Assembly: GCF_900113175.1 (NCBI RefSeq)
Contig: NZ_FOOK01000024.1
Span: 1 to 50,810 of the forward strand
From: Planifilum fulgidum
Lineage (GTDB): Bacteria > Bacillota > Bacilli > Thermoactinomycetales > DSM-44946
Length of the DNA: 50,810 nt
Reading direction: 5' to 3'
Shown: in pieces, positions 40,346 to 49,226 of the stretch
Layout of the letters: the number at the start of each line of letters is the position of its first letter
How positions within the stretch are numbered: position 1 is the stretch's first letter
Notes under the pieces: model-generated
Seen by the model: the letters and a program-made list of their open reading frames with translations, nothing else
Told to the model about the DNA's origin: nothing
The model's database searches: none
Translations under genes and position numbers: made by a program

Positions 40346-42004
40346 TCACGACAACGCCTTGGCCAAGGCCCGGCCCGCCTGCCTCCCCGTAAACAGGCAA
40401 CCGCCGAGGAAAGTGCCCTCCAGGGCCCGGTAGCCATGGACTCCGCCGCCGCCAAAGCCGGCCACCTCCCCGGCCGCATACAGACCCGGCACCGGATTGC
40501 CCGAGGAATCCAGCACCCGGCCGGACAAGTCCGTCTGGAGTCCGCCCAGGGTTTTTCGGGTGAGTATGTGCAGGCGCACCGCGATGAGGGGACCGTTTTT
40601 CGGATCCAGCAACTTGTGCGGTTTGGCCACCCGCGTCAGACGATCGCCGATATAGTTCCGTGCAACGCGAATGGCGGCAATCTGCAAATCCTTGGTAAAG
40701 GAATTCTCAATCTCCCGGTCCCGCGCCCGGATCTGCCGTTCAATCTCCTCCGGATCCAGCAGATTCTCCCCCGTCAGCCGGTTCATGCCCTCCACCAGTT
40801 CCGGAAGGGTGCCGGCGATGACAAAATCCTCCCCGTGATCCAAAAACGCCTGAACCGGATCCGTCGGGCCGGGCAGCACCCGTTGCCGGATCACCTCCTT
40901 GAGGTTCTTCTCCGTCAGATCCGGATTTTGCTCGGAGCCGGACAGAGCAAATTCCTTCTCAACGATTTTCTGGGTCAGGATGAACCAGGAATAATCATAG
41001 CCCGTCTTCAAGATGGCCTTCAGGGTTCCCAGCGTGTCAAAGCCCGGCAGGTACGGAACGGGAAGCCGTTTTCCCGTCGCATCCAGCCAGACGGAGGAGG
41101 GGCCTGGCAGAATGCGAATGCCGTGATGGGGCCAGATCGGGTTCCAGTTTTTGATTCCCTCCGTGTAATGCCACATGCGATCCCGGTTGACAATGCGGCC
41201 CCCCGCCCGCTCGGCGATGGCCAACATTCGGCCGTCCACATGGGCCGGAACCCCGGAGAGCATGTTTTTTGGCGGCTTTCCCAACCAGGACGGCCAGTGC
41301 CGGCGAACGAGCTCCAGGTTGCCTCCGATGCCTCCGCTGGAGACCAGGACGGCTTGGGCATGAAATTCAAATTCGCCGATCACTTCCCGGGAGCTCGCTT
41401 CCCCGCGCTTGGCATCGCTTGGAACGAGGATGGAGCCTTTCACCCCGGTGACGGCACCGCTTTTGGTCACCAATTCATCCACCCGGTGACGCGGGCGGTA
41501 ATCGATCAGACCCTTTTCCATGGCGGCCCGGACCCGCTGTTCAAAGGCGGTGACCAGGGCCGGACCGGTCCCCCAAACGATGTGAAACCGGGGCACGGAG
41601 TTGCCGGGACCGTCGGCGAGGTACCCTCCCCGCTCCGCCCAAGCGACGACCGGGAAAAAGCGGATTCCGTGCTCCACAAGCCACGCGCGCTTTTCCCCCG
41701 CCGCAAAGTCCACATATGCCTCCGCCCATTTGATCGCCCAATAATCCTCGTCCTTTTCCCGGTCAAAACCCGCGGTGCCCATCCAGTCCTGCCAGGCCAG
41801 TTCCCGGGAATCCTTGATCCCCAACCGCCGCTGTTCGGGAGAATCCACCAGGAACAGCCCGCCGAAGGACCACCAAGCTTGCCCGCCCAGCGACGCCTCC
41901 GGTTCCTGGTCCAGCAGGAGCACCTTTTTCCCCGCATCGGCCAGTTCGGCGGCGGCCACCAATCCGGCCAGGCCGGCTCCCACCACGATGACGTCCGAAT
42001 CCAT
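40346..42004 (-). CDS. FAD-binding dehydrogenase (3-ketosteroid dehydrogenase/fumarate-reductase-like)
   Basis: 552 residues from the ATG at 42004 (GGAGGGTGAA upstream). DVIVVGAGLAGLVAAAELAD is the FAD loop, and LDQEPEASLGGQAWWSFGGL the second part of the FAD site. The C-terminal GLYAAGEVAGFGGGGVHGYR and LEGTFLGGCLFTGRQAGR close the FAD pocket. The family (annotated as FAD-binding dehydrogenase, related to KstD and flavocytochrome fumarate reductases) is common in Actinobacteria and some Bacillota. The substrate is unknown; no heme domain or signal peptide. Monocistronic. Confidence 0.88.
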   Translation of the reverse strand: MDSDVIVVGAGLAGLVAAAELADAGKKVLLLDQEPEASLGGQAWWSFGGLFLVDSPEQRRLGIKDSRELAWQDWMGTAGFDREKDEDYWAIKWAEAYVDFAAGEKRAWLVEHGIRFFPVVAWAERGGYLADGPGNSVPRFHIVWGTGPALVTAFEQRVRAAMEKGLIDYRPRHRVDELVTKSGAVTGVKGSILVPSDAKRGEASSREVIGEFEFHAQAVLVSSGGIGGNLELVRRHWPSWLGKPPKNMLSGVPAHVDGRMLAIAERAGGRIVNRDRMWHYTEGIKNWNPIWPHHGIRILPGPSSVWLDATGKRLPVPYLPGFDTLGTLKAILKTGYDYSWFILTQKIVEKEFALSGSEQNPDLTEKNLKEVIRQRVLPGPTDPVQAFLDHGEDFVIAGTLPELVEGMNRLTGENLLDPEEIERQIRARDREIENSFTKDLQIAAIRVARNYIGDRLTRVAKPHKLLDPKNGPLIAVRLHILTRKTLGGLQTDLSGRVLDSSGNPVPGLYAAGEVAGFGGGGVHGYRALEGTFLGGCLFTGRQAGRALAKALS

Positions 42005-42106
42005 CGCGTTCACCCTCCGCAATTTTTCGTGTATGTTTAATCTTTTCCGACAAAATCGGCGAAACTCCTTTTTTTCCTCGGTGATTTCTCACAGGGAACG
42101 GTTTTT

Positions 42107-42135
42107 TTGCTTCGGCTCCCCGCTTCTGAAATAAT
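42107..42135 (+). promoter_or_regulatory. Promoter of the SDR gene
   Basis: TTGCTT (42107-42112), 17-bp spacer, AATAAT (42130-42135). The GTG start is 40 nt downstream with AAAGGAG in between. Confidence 0.6.
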
Positions 42136-42175
42136 AAAATTGGAGTGAAATTTATCCGGAAAGGAGCATCACACC

Positions 42176-42820
42176 GTGAAGGTTTTTGTGATCGGAGCCC
42201 ATGGCCAGATCGGGCAAAAGCTGGTTCATCTGCTCCAGCAAAGCGACCGCTACACCGTGAGGGCCATGGTGCGCCGGGAATCCCAGGCGGAAAGCTTTCG
42301 GCAAGCCGGGGTGGAGGCGGTGGTTGCGGATTTGGAGGGGCGAGTGGAAGAGATCGCTTCGGCTGCCAACGGTTGCGATGCGATCGTGTTTACGGCCGGT
42401 TCCGGAGCACACACCGGTGCCGACAAAACGCTTCTGGTGGATCTGGACGGGGCCGTCAAGAGCATGGAAGCCGCAAAAAGTGTGGGAATCCACCGGTACG
42501 TGATGGTCAGCGCCCTCCAGGCCCACCGCCGGGAAAACTGGAACGAAAGGATCAAGCATTATTATGTGGCAAAGCACTACGCCGACCGAATCCTGGAGCA
42601 AAGCGGACTGACGTACACGATCCTTCGTCCCGGGAGACTTTTAAATGAGCCGGGGACCGGGCACATTTCCATCGCCGAAAATTTAAGCCGGGGAAGCGTG
42701 CCCCGGGAGGATGTGGCCCGCACCATTCTGGCGGTCCTGGATGAGAAACGCACCTTTCGCCGGGGCTTTGACCTCACTTCCGGCGACACCCCCATTTCCG
42801 AAGCAATAAAGAATCTCTGA
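42176..42820 (+). CDS. Atypical SDR, NAD(P)-binding oxidoreductase (YhfK/YwnB-like)
   Basis: 214 residues from a GTG at 42176 (AAAGGAG 9 nt upstream). The nucleotide loop is VFVIGAHGQIGQKLVHLLQQ, followed by AMVRRESQAESFRQAGVEAV. The tail has YYVAKHYADRILEQSGLTYT and ILRPGRLLNEPGTG. This is the NAD(P)H-binding atypical SDR group to which B. subtilis YhfK and YwnB belong; the YxxxK is kept as YYVAK. The physiological substrate is unknown. Single plus-strand gene closed by the hairpin at 42915. Confidence 0.9.
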   Translation: MKVFVIGAHGQIGQKLVHLLQQSDRYTVRAMVRRESQAESFRQAGVEAVVADLEGRVEEIASAANGCDAIVFTAGSGAHTGADKTLLVDLDGAVKSMEAAKSVGIHRYVMVSALQAHRRENWNERIKHYYVAKHYADRILEQSGLTYTILRPGRLLNEPGTGHISIAENLSRGSVPREDVARTILAVLDEKRTFRRGFDLTSGDTPISEAIKNL

Positions 42821-42914
42821 CGAAGATCCTTTCGGCCGGACAATAGAGAGCCGGGAATTAAGGAGGAAAATTTTCGCTCCACGTTCGTCGTGATCTTAAA
42901 TCCGATGATGCCAA

Positions 42915-42945
42915 GGGAGGTCCGTTTACGAAGGACCTCCCTTTT
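42915..42945. terminator. Convergent terminator between SDR gene and small membrane protein
   Basis: GGGAGGTCC and GGACCTCCC form a perfect 9-bp stem with a 9-nt loop, followed on the plus strand by TTTTCC. It lies between two convergent genes and can serve the plus-strand SDR gene. Confidence 0.75.
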
Positions 42946-42955
42946 CCATTCATCA

Positions 42956-43192
42956 TCACAGGTCCAGGTCCAAGTCGATATCAGCACCAGCGGGAACATC
43001 CAGATCGATATCTTCTTTAAATCCCCAGTTGTTAAACTTCTCCCACCCTTCACGTGGACCGTACCGGATGACACAATAAAGCAAAATGAAAAGGAGCTTG
43101 AGAACGCCATATATCCAGACAAGCCCCCTCCATAAACCATAAAGTGCAAATGCGATCAGCAGAATGCCTATCAGGGCGTACACAACTTCCAT
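42956..43192 (-). CDS. Small membrane protein with acidic tail
   Basis: 78 residues from the ATG at 43192 (AAAGGTGTG 11 nt upstream). Two hydrophobic helices (VVYALIGILLIAFALYGLW and GVLKLLFILLYCVIRYG) are followed by an acidic tail ending DIDLDVPAGADIDLDLDL. No family is recognised. The tail with alternating Asp looks like a metal- or protein-binding strand. Confidence 0.6.
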   Translation of the reverse strand: MEVVYALIGILLIAFALYGLWRGLVWIYGVLKLLFILLYCVIRYGPREGWEKFNNWGFKEDIDLDVPAGADIDLDLDL

Positions 43193-43711
43193 CAAGGATG
43201 TTCACACCTTTTCTACAGTATGTAAATTCCGAAGTCACTTGTTCAGAGTCAACGTAACGTATCAAAGGTGATGCTTAGGCTTCCAAAGGCTTTCGCCTCA
43301 TCGAATGCCGAGCGGGACCGGCGCACGTACTCACTCCGGCAAAGCCGCTGACCCATGCCTTTATCCTCGACAGGACAGGCGACAATGACTTTTTTTGCAA
43401 CCGACAGAAACTCCAGAGATTGGGGTCTTCGGCAGCCCCCTATCGCGGGTCTCTGATTTGCCTTCCGACCGGAAAAACCCCCTCCTTACCTCGGATGAAC
43501 GATTGGCGATGGTTCTTGCCAGGCGGGCGGTAGGCCTCCACTTCCCCGGGCGGCCGGCCATTTCGCCGAAAGCCTTTTCATACAGGAGATAGACGGGACC
43601 CCGTATCGTCCCTGGGCCAGCCGCTTATTCCCCCCGGAAGGCAAAGTAAAAAGTGCCTTCACCGTTCGTTCCGTCTCCGGCTGAAACCCATTTCATCCTC
43701 ACCCCACGGCA
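43193..43711. other. Gene-free stretch
   Basis: About 520 bp with only short, mutually overlapping readings. A minus-strand frame around 43360-43560 is GC-rich and without a ribosome site. I see no repeat array or RNA gene. Confidence 0.35.
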
Positions 43712-43858
43712 TCACCGGATGGGGCAAAATCCGCTCTCGTTCAACATCGATTTCCACCCGAAAGACGTGCGCCAGAAATTGCGCACATCCGGTCGATCCA
43801 CGTCAGTAATCTGCCGGATCCCTTCGACAGCCTCCTGAGTCACTTCAGGTCGTCCCAT
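43712..43858 (-). CDS. Possible small ORF or gene fragment
   Basis: 48 codons from an ATG at 43858, reading MGRPEVTQEAVEGIRQITDV then DRPDVRNFWRTSFGW. The codon use looks coding, with a GGAG 12 nt upstream. It could be a small protein or the start of a truncated gene, as the reading stops at FCPIR. No family is recognised. Confidence 0.3.
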   Translation of the reverse strand: MGRPEVTQEAVEGIRQITDVDRPDVRNFWRTSFGWKSMLNESGFCPIR

Positions 43859-44056
43859 CCGGAACAAACTCTCCGGACTTCACCCTTGCAAATAAACAAG
43901 AATACATGCAAACTCCTTTAAAACCCAGCCCAGTTGGCCTGATATTTCATGCTTCTCGTTTCCGGAGACCACATCCCCTGTCCTTTGCCTTCAGAGCATG
44001 AATCGCGCTTGGACAACATTGTGTCCCGAACAGATATATGTATTTGATCTGCAAAC

Positions 44057-44788
44057 CTAAAGGGTGCACAAACCAAATCCCTGGGCGTTTTTGGCTCCAA
44101 ACCCCGCATCAAGCCCGACCTGCATCAAAGCCGGATCCCCCTCCAGACGGAAACGGCCGGACCATGCCTTGATCACAGTCCCTTTGTATCTGAGAATGTG
44201 TAGGCGGGTTTTGCCCAACGGTTCGATTTTCGTCTTCTCACCGGAATACGGCTCTCCCTGGATCGCCTCCCACTTCCGCGTCAAATTTTCATGAATCAAC
44301 TGCGAAAAGGATCGTTCCCGTGGATCAAAATAGCAAGTGTATCGCCCTCCCTCCGGTTTGTCGAAGGTGGAATAGACGGTGATGGGGGAAAGGGTAAACA
44401 CCTCCACCGCCGACGAAGTGATTCGCGGTGATTCCACCTCCACCTTTTCCACTTCGACCACCTGCTTCCCCAGTTGCATCCGACCTTCCTTCGCCAACAC
44501 CGAGGCCACTTGTTCGCAAAATTCCACCATCGGAGATGCGATCACGAGGCGGACGGGACCAAAAAAAGAAATTTTCCCTTTCTCCCGTTCCAGCCGGTAC
44601 GAACCCATCAACCGGGAAAAGGTAAACAGCCGAAAAATCCTACCGCCTCCCGAATACCCCTTACCGTGCAACTGTTCCGCATACTCCGGATCAAGAATCT
44701 TGTACACTGCCGACTGAACCCAGTAGTTATACTGAATGGGCAACTGCAAGCCGTCACCGGCAAATGATAGCGTCAATGTAAGATGCAT
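44057..44788 (-). CDS. cas6: Orphan CRISPR repeat endoribonuclease Cas6
   Basis: 243 residues; the ATG follows GGGGGGAG. The two ferredoxin-like domains are typical: LQLPIQYNYWVQSAVYKILD, then YAEQLHGKGYSGGGRIFRLF with His41 as the likely catalytic base, TFSRLMGSYRLER, and the C-terminal glycine-rich loop GLDAGFGAKNAQGFGLCTL. The length is normal and no frame is broken. It cuts precursor crRNA at the repeat 3' handle. No other cas gene and no array are in the window, but a single repeat-like sequence lies 166 bp upstream. Confidence 0.92.
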   Translation of the reverse strand: MHLTLTLSFAGDGLQLPIQYNYWVQSAVYKILDPEYAEQLHGKGYSGGGRIFRLFTFSRLMGSYRLEREKGKISFFGPVRLVIASPMVEFCEQVASVLAKEGRMQLGKQVVEVEKVEVESPRITSSAVEVFTLSPITVYSTFDKPEGGRYTCYFDPRERSFSQLIHENLTRKWEAIQGEPYSGEKTKIEPLGKTRLHILRYKGTVIKAWSGRFRLEGDPALMQVGLDAGFGAKNAQGFGLCTL

Positions 44789-45282
44789 ACCGCTCCCCCC
44801 TCTGGAAGTCGGTCAAACGGAAACCACCGAAGAGAAAATGCCGATGAGTACTTTTGTCATCCGGGGTAAAAACAAGCGGTACATCCCCTCCAATGTCCCG
44901 AATAATCATCCACCGACTTCCCAGATTTACTGCGCAACCAGCGGCAATCTACAGTTTCAATCCGTCACAGGTAAAGCTATCAACGTGAAAAAACCATAGA
45001 TTGTACTCGATCCTTCATTTGAAGCAGGTTTCCGCCATTCGGGAAGACGACACCGTCAGCGAAATACGCCAAGGCCATTGGAAACTGAAGGAGGCGGCCG
45101 ACAAACTGGAAAGGGGCGCTCAATTTTTGCGGAAAACCGCTTTGGCGGGATGAAATCCCTCCGAAAATTCAGGGCGGCGCACCCAAGAGGGGAAAGGGGC
45201 GCCGCACCAAGCCCGCGGAGAAAACATCCAGCTGCCTAACGCCCTTCAGAGATCCGCCCTGCCAATTCTCTTCCAACACTTT
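44789..45282. other. Gene-free stretch upstream of cas6
   Basis: It holds the CRISPR-repeat-like sequence at 44954-44984. On the plus strand 45019-45153 a TTG-started frame of 44 codons reads VSEIRQGHWKLKEAADKLER then LRKTALAG. It looks coding but has no ribosome site, so it is probably the tail of a lost gene. Confidence 0.35.
44954..44984 (-). CRISPR. Single degenerate CRISPR-repeat-like sequence
   Basis: On the minus strand this 31-nt stretch begins GTTGATAGCTTTACC and ends TGTGACGGATTGAAAC. The ATTGAAAC end is the 8-nt crRNA handle of Cas6-processed repeats, and the whole resembles the common 30-nt Bacillota repeats of the form GTTTT..TACCTATGAGG-ATTGAAAC. Only one copy is found and no spacers, so it is not an array but possibly the relic of one. 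Confidence 0.4.
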
Positions 45283-45649
45283 TTATATTAAGTCCAATCT
45301 CCGACAACAAAATGAAAGATACTCACCCTCTTTTCTATCACCCGGCAGCATCTTTCGCTCGAATTCAAACAATAAACCTCCCACCTTTACGATTCCGTTG
45401 ATTTGATCGATGAGCCTGCCCTTTATATAGTAAGAAAAGTATTCCGGCTGTTTTTCGATTTTGTATTCATTGTCGTCGGCTCTTACGATATCTGTAGAAC
45501 CAGAAATTAAATCGGTTGGCGCAACCGGAAAAGACTTTGAGAAACTTAGGGAGATATCTGTAGAACCATAGCAATGCATCGGTTCCCTCAACCGGCTGCC
45601 ATTTTGATGCGTCAATGGTTGCGCAAAACACTTTAACTTCCGTTTCCAA
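45283..45649 (-). pseudogene. Frameshifted small hypothetical gene
   Basis: A plausible start is at 45649 (TTG) with VKVFCATIDASKWQPVEGTD, which runs out at 45467. The C-terminal part lies in another frame ending at 45283 (YKIEKQPEYFSYYIKGRLID; VGGLLFEFERKMLPGDRKEG). Between them a 16-bp sequence (TGGTTCTACAGATATC) occurs twice, 66 bp apart. The two frames together would give about 110-120 residues. No family is recognised; location and composition suit an immunity-like gene. Confidence 0.45.
45487..45568. repeat. 16-bp direct repeat, 66-bp period
   Basis: GATATCTGTAGAACCA at 45487-45502 and again at 45553-45568 on the plus strand, inside the frameshifted gene. The 66-bp (22-codon) period suggests a local duplication. 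Confidence 0.7.
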
Positions 45650-45763
45650 AGCTTCTTTTGATAATCAATCGTTTTTGCGGATTCTCATCGAACTTCTCCC
45701 AACCATTTCGTCCACCCTTTTCCCCCATCTGGGCTTTTCAGTGCTCACTCATGTGTGCCTATC

Positions 45764-46489
45764 TCATCCCTTCCCGGTGGCAAACCGCAGGAGGAGCGAA
45801 CCATCGGGCCTCGCCTGCTGTTCGATCAGCGACAGCCGATATGGCGGGAATGCAAAGTCGGGGTTGTACCCTTCAAAAACGGCCGGAGCCCCTTTGTTCC
45901 CCAGGACAAGGGGCAACACCTGGAGGTCCACCTCGTCCACCAGCCCGGCCCGCAAGAGCGCCCCGTTGAGGATTCCGCCGGCGGTGCTGACGATGAGATC
46001 CGTGTCGAATGTCTCACCCAGCCTGCGCAGGGCAAGATCCAGGTCCACCCGGCTCTCCCCCACGACGAGATACGGCACGTCCCGCTCGCGCAAAAAGGCC
46101 AGGTATTCGGCGGGCGTCCTTCGGCTGACGAGGACCAGGACGTGGTTGTCGTCCTGGTGGGTATGTTGCCAGGCCACCCGCCCACGGCTGTCGACGACGG
46201 CCATCCAGCGTTTGAAGCGGCTGATCACCCGGTTGGGAAGGAAATCTTCATAGAGCTCGTCCTCCGGCGTTGAAGGGACCGCATCGATCCCCCCTGCATC
46301 CCGGGCCACAAAGGAGTTGCTCCCCTCCAGGATCACCGGCGCGCCGTGGAGTGCCGCAAAGTCGATAAGCTGAAAACCCGCCTCCAGAATCGGACCCCAC
46401 CGCTCGTCCTGCCAAGAGGGTACAGACGGCGAGACGGCAATCCGGCCGTCGAGGGTCATCGTATTGGCTGTGATAACACGCGGTCCCAT
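45764..46489 (-). CDS. RibD C-terminal/dihydrofolate-reductase-like protein
   Basis: 241 residues from the ATG at 46489 (TTGGAGG upstream). MGPRVITANTMTLDGRIAVS is the typical opening of the RibD_C family; IDFAALHGAPVILEGSNSFV, ERDVPYLVVGESRVDLDLAL and IVSTAGGILNGALLRAGLVD form the NADPH-binding core; VDEVDLQVLPLVLGNKGAPA is the conserved C-terminal strand. No deaminase domain is attached, so it is a stand-alone reductase such as the YyaP/YwjB type, not the bifunctional RibD. The substrate is unknown. Confidence 0.88.
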   Translation of the reverse strand: MGPRVITANTMTLDGRIAVSPSVPSWQDERWGPILEAGFQLIDFAALHGAPVILEGSNSFVARDAGGIDAVPSTPEDELYEDFLPNRVISRFKRWMAVVDSRGRVAWQHTHQDDNHVLVLVSRRTPAEYLAFLRERDVPYLVVGESRVDLDLALRRLGETFDTDLIVSTAGGILNGALLRAGLVDEVDLQVLPLVLGNKGAPAVFEGYNPDFAFPPYRLSLIEQQARPDGSLLLRFATGKG

Positions 46490-46556
46490 GCGTCCAACCT
46501 CCAATGGGGACTATACAAATTCACTCCCCGTTCAGCTGTGAATCAAGTGAGCGGAG

Positions 46557-47027
46557 CTATCGGATAAAAGCTCTTTCCTGACGGGCTAAAAAGTCTTGAA
46601 TCCGGATTCGCTGTGCCGGATGCAAGTCGAGGCGCTCCAATTCCTCCCTTGTGAAAAACCGGACCTGAACCGACTCCGAGCTGACCGACAGTTCACCTCC
46701 GACGATCCGGCAGGCAAAGCAAATGGAAAACTGCTGGCGCACCTCCCCGTCAGAAAAGGCGATCACATGCCCCGGATCGGAGTAAATGCCGGTGCATCGG
46801 AGGACCTCCACATCGAATCCCGTCTCTTCCTTCACTTCGCGGATCACCGCCTGTTCGACGGACTCGCCCAGCTCCATCGCTCCCCCCGGAAGGGACCACA
46901 GAAAATTATCGCTCCGCTTGTGCAAGAGAATCCTTCCATCAGAATCGGTCACGACCGCGGAAACGGCGGGAACCAAGGAATTGGGTTTCGGTGCGTCGGG
47001 CTGATGATAATAATCTTTTCGGGCCAA
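46557..47027 (-). CDS. NUDIX hydrolase
   Basis: 156 residues from a TTG at 47027 with GGAGGAG 6 nt upstream; a longer frame to 47180 lacks a site. The NUDIX box is GGAMELGESVEQAVIREVKE followed by ETGF, complete with REXXEE. The N-terminal YYHQPDAPKPNSLVPAVSAV and a central HVIAFSDGEVRQQFSICFAC are found in MutT-like Bacillota members acting on nucleotide sugars or (d)NTPs. Substrate open. Divalent-metal dependent, cytosolic. Confidence 0.9.
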   Translation of the reverse strand: MARKDYYHQPDAPKPNSLVPAVSAVVTDSDGRILLHKRSDNFLWSLPGGAMELGESVEQAVIREVKEETGFDVEVLRCTGIYSDPGHVIAFSDGEVRQQFSICFACRIVGGELSVSSESVQVRFFTREELERLDLHPAQRIRIQDFLARQERAFIR

Positions 47028-47250
47028 GGTATCCTCCTCCACGATCCATCTACCCGGTGAATTGTAAACCCCTTGTCGAAATCTGTGAATGGATATTGCA
47101 GTAGCTGCCGGAGCAAGAAAACGGGTGTCACACGCTTCCACTCGCGATGGTATACCTTTGAATGTGACGCCGGACTGCACAGTCTAGGTGGCAACTTCGG
47201 GTTTACAATAGACGTTTGATTTTCTACTAAAGATCTATTCAAGAACTCAT

Positions 47251-47670
47251 TTATTCCCAGGATAAATCCTCGAAGAGCCTTCCCGTTTCGTAAAAGTGAC
47301 GGAAGGCGCTAACGACTTTCGGAAAGTCAACAAGATGACAAAACACATCTGTGCCAACCTGTTTTATGTTCATGTGTATGAAATCCTCATGTTCGTCTAT
47401 TAAATCTTGCAAGTCATCATTTTCATCTTCATTTATCAAGATCGCGGAATCCCCCTCAATCACACGGCCGCCTTGATTGAAATATTCTACGATGTACCGT
47501 GTTCTGCCCTTTATCACTTCTCCCCCACCCGCCATCAAAAATCCATCTTTCGACTCAAGATACACAGCCGTTACCCTTTTCCCATCCAATAGATACTGAT
47601 ACACCTCCTCCCATGTAGGATTTTCGATACTTTCCTGGAGATCCTCAATTCGAAGTAACCATTCCATCAT
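47251..47670 (-). CDS. Imm1-like immunity protein
   Basis: 139 residues; starts ATGATG. NPTWEEVYQYLLDGKRVTAV, then LESKDGFLMAGGGEVIKGR, are the early motifs of Imm1-type immunity proteins; the C-terminal FHLVDFPKVVSAFRHFY-like segment is helical and acidic. Imm1 proteins bind and neutralise toxin tips, often deaminases. The 13-bp gap to a coding-like tail upstream (47683) suggests it once followed a toxin gene. AT-rich relative to its neighbour. Confidence 0.6.
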   Translation of the reverse strand: MMEWLLRIEDLQESIENPTWEEVYQYLLDGKRVTAVYLESKDGFLMAGGGEVIKGRTRYIVEYFNQGGRVIEGDSAILINEDENDDLQDLIDEHEDFIHMNIKQVGTDVFCHLVDFPKVVSAFRHFYETGRLFEDLSWE

Positions 47671-47682
47671 CGATTCCTCGTT

Positions 47683-48711
47683 TCAGCATGAGTATATGTC
47701 TGTTGCACTTTTCCCACTTTTTGACCATCCCTTCCTTGCTTCCCTGTATCCACCCACATCCACCCAATACTTCCCCATATTTGCACTTCATCTGCTGCAT
47801 CTCTTCTCCACCAGGAGGAACGTTCAATTCCTTACGCCCCTTCGCGACTTAAATTTGCTTTCCGATATTTCGGTACGGGATATGCTTTTACGATTTTTTC
47901 CCGATATAATTGCCCCATCTGCGGTTCATACCCTTTGTCCACGAGTTGTTAATAATCTTTGCACTCACAGGCAACCTGCTTTCCCCGAATCCAGCCAAAA
48001 AGTCCAGCTACAGCGGAGTCAGGTGGAATCTTCAAAATAAGAAGGGGTTATGCTACATCACCCCTTTCATTTCCCGGGAATTGAAAGCAGTTTTATTGGC
48101 CATCAAGGATGGAGAAGCTAAATCCAGCGTCTCTTTTCCGAGATAGGCGGCACCCTGCAGGATTTGTCCGGGGCTACACACTTTTTCGTTTTGTTCCATC
48201 ATCCAGCAAGCCTGCTAGCCTGCTCTTTTTCTCCCTGACTCCATCTGGGATGAAGATGCGGAAACATTTTTCCGTCCCCGGTGGTGGAAGAGGATGCCCG
48301 TCCACTTCCGGGGTATCGTCCACCGGAGTTGTGCCGGATCGAGCAGAGACCCGCAAAAATTGAAAGTGTTGGCTGCTTCCGAAGGTTTGGTCCCCGGCAT
48401 TTCGCTCGGCTGCCGAGCCAGGGACACACAGCGAGGCCTCGCTCCCAGCAGGCCATTTGGTTGCCATCAGTGTATGTGCATCATCTTTAATCCTGCAAAA
48501 ACATGTTGGTGGCAGAAGGCATAAGTGCAACCTACTTCGAAGCGCAAAACGGTATGTCAACTGGTTTATGCTTGTTTTCATCCTCCGACATGACTCGAAA
48601 AGCCCGTCATATCAACAACATCTCCACTGCAAAGTCCCGCTAAACAATATGTAAGCAGATGAAACAAATTAGTCGTACTGACAGTTACCAACACATATTA
48701 CATCTCTATTT
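47683..48711. other. Gene-free stretch with coding remnants and a repeat
   Basis: Next to the Imm1-like gene the minus-strand frame ending at 47683 reads YWVDVGGYREARKGWSKSGK then SATDIYSC, like the tail of a toxin, but it is interrupted 30 codons up. At 48042-48111 lies copy A of a hairpin repeat. 48170-48580 is GC-richer than its surroundings and open on the minus strand (135 codons) with no ribosome site or recognisable motif; I do not call it a gene. Confidence 0.35.
48042..48111. repeat. Hairpin repeat, copy A
   Basis: AAGGGGT (48042-48048) and ACCCCTT (48060-48066) make a 7-bp stem, followed by GGGAATTGAAAGCAGTTTTA and a CCATCAAGGAT tail. The tail matches copy C (GCCCATCAAAGAT after AACCGTTTTATT). 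The hairpin matches copies B and C in position. Confidence 0.5.
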
Positions 48712-49226
48712 TCACTCACCTAAATATTGATTTTTGAAGTTCAATAAGTACTCGTACCTCTCTCTAAAACGATATTTTTGAGAAATGGAATCACTGAAGG
48801 CGTCGGATAAACCTTTATAAAAAATGGTCGCCCCATCCAGCAAAGCTCTAATCAACTCCTCTCTGGGCAGCAACCACTTCCCGTATTCCCCACCCTCTCC
48901 AATTGTCATTAGCACCCATTTCGGTCCTTGCTCTTTAATATCTATCGGTACCGGTGAATCAGGCAAGTACATTCCTCCCGATCCTTTTTTTATAAAAGAC
49001 TTAATGGCTCTAAACAAATAGTCCCAGTAATCTATAATATAATCTCCTAATTTTTCGGTCAGTATTGGTTGTCCAAAGTAAGACAGTTCAATGTGGCCTT
49101 CCAATAATCAAAATCCAGATAGGGTTCCGCTTTTTTCAATGTGGTCTTATCATCCATCGGGATCTCCACAGGGAAGGATGGATTCCTTTTTACGGGAAAG
49201 TAAATGTATGTCTGCACCTGAAACAT
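48712..49226 (-). pseudogene. Frameshifted immunity-like gene
   Basis: From an ATG at 49226 (GGGGAGAGGG before it) one frame reads MFQVQTYIYFPVKRNPSFPV and LKKAEPYLDFDYW. A single-base shift near 49100 is needed to continue into the second frame (EGHIELSYFGQPILTEKLGD; YIIDYWDYLFRAIKSFIKKG; RERYEYLLNFKNQYLGE) that ends at 48712. Together about 170 residues, acidic and Trp/Tyr-rich. No family is recognised. It is embedded among immunity-like genes. Confidence 0.55.

Noticed and set aside
43193-45282. CRISPR array next to cas6
   Set aside because: No regularly spaced repeats were found; only a single repeat-like sequence at 44954-44984.
48174-48581. 135-codon minus-strand frame in the second graveyard
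   Set aside because: No ribosome site, no motif, and surrounding short frames on both strands are equally open; not supported as a gene.
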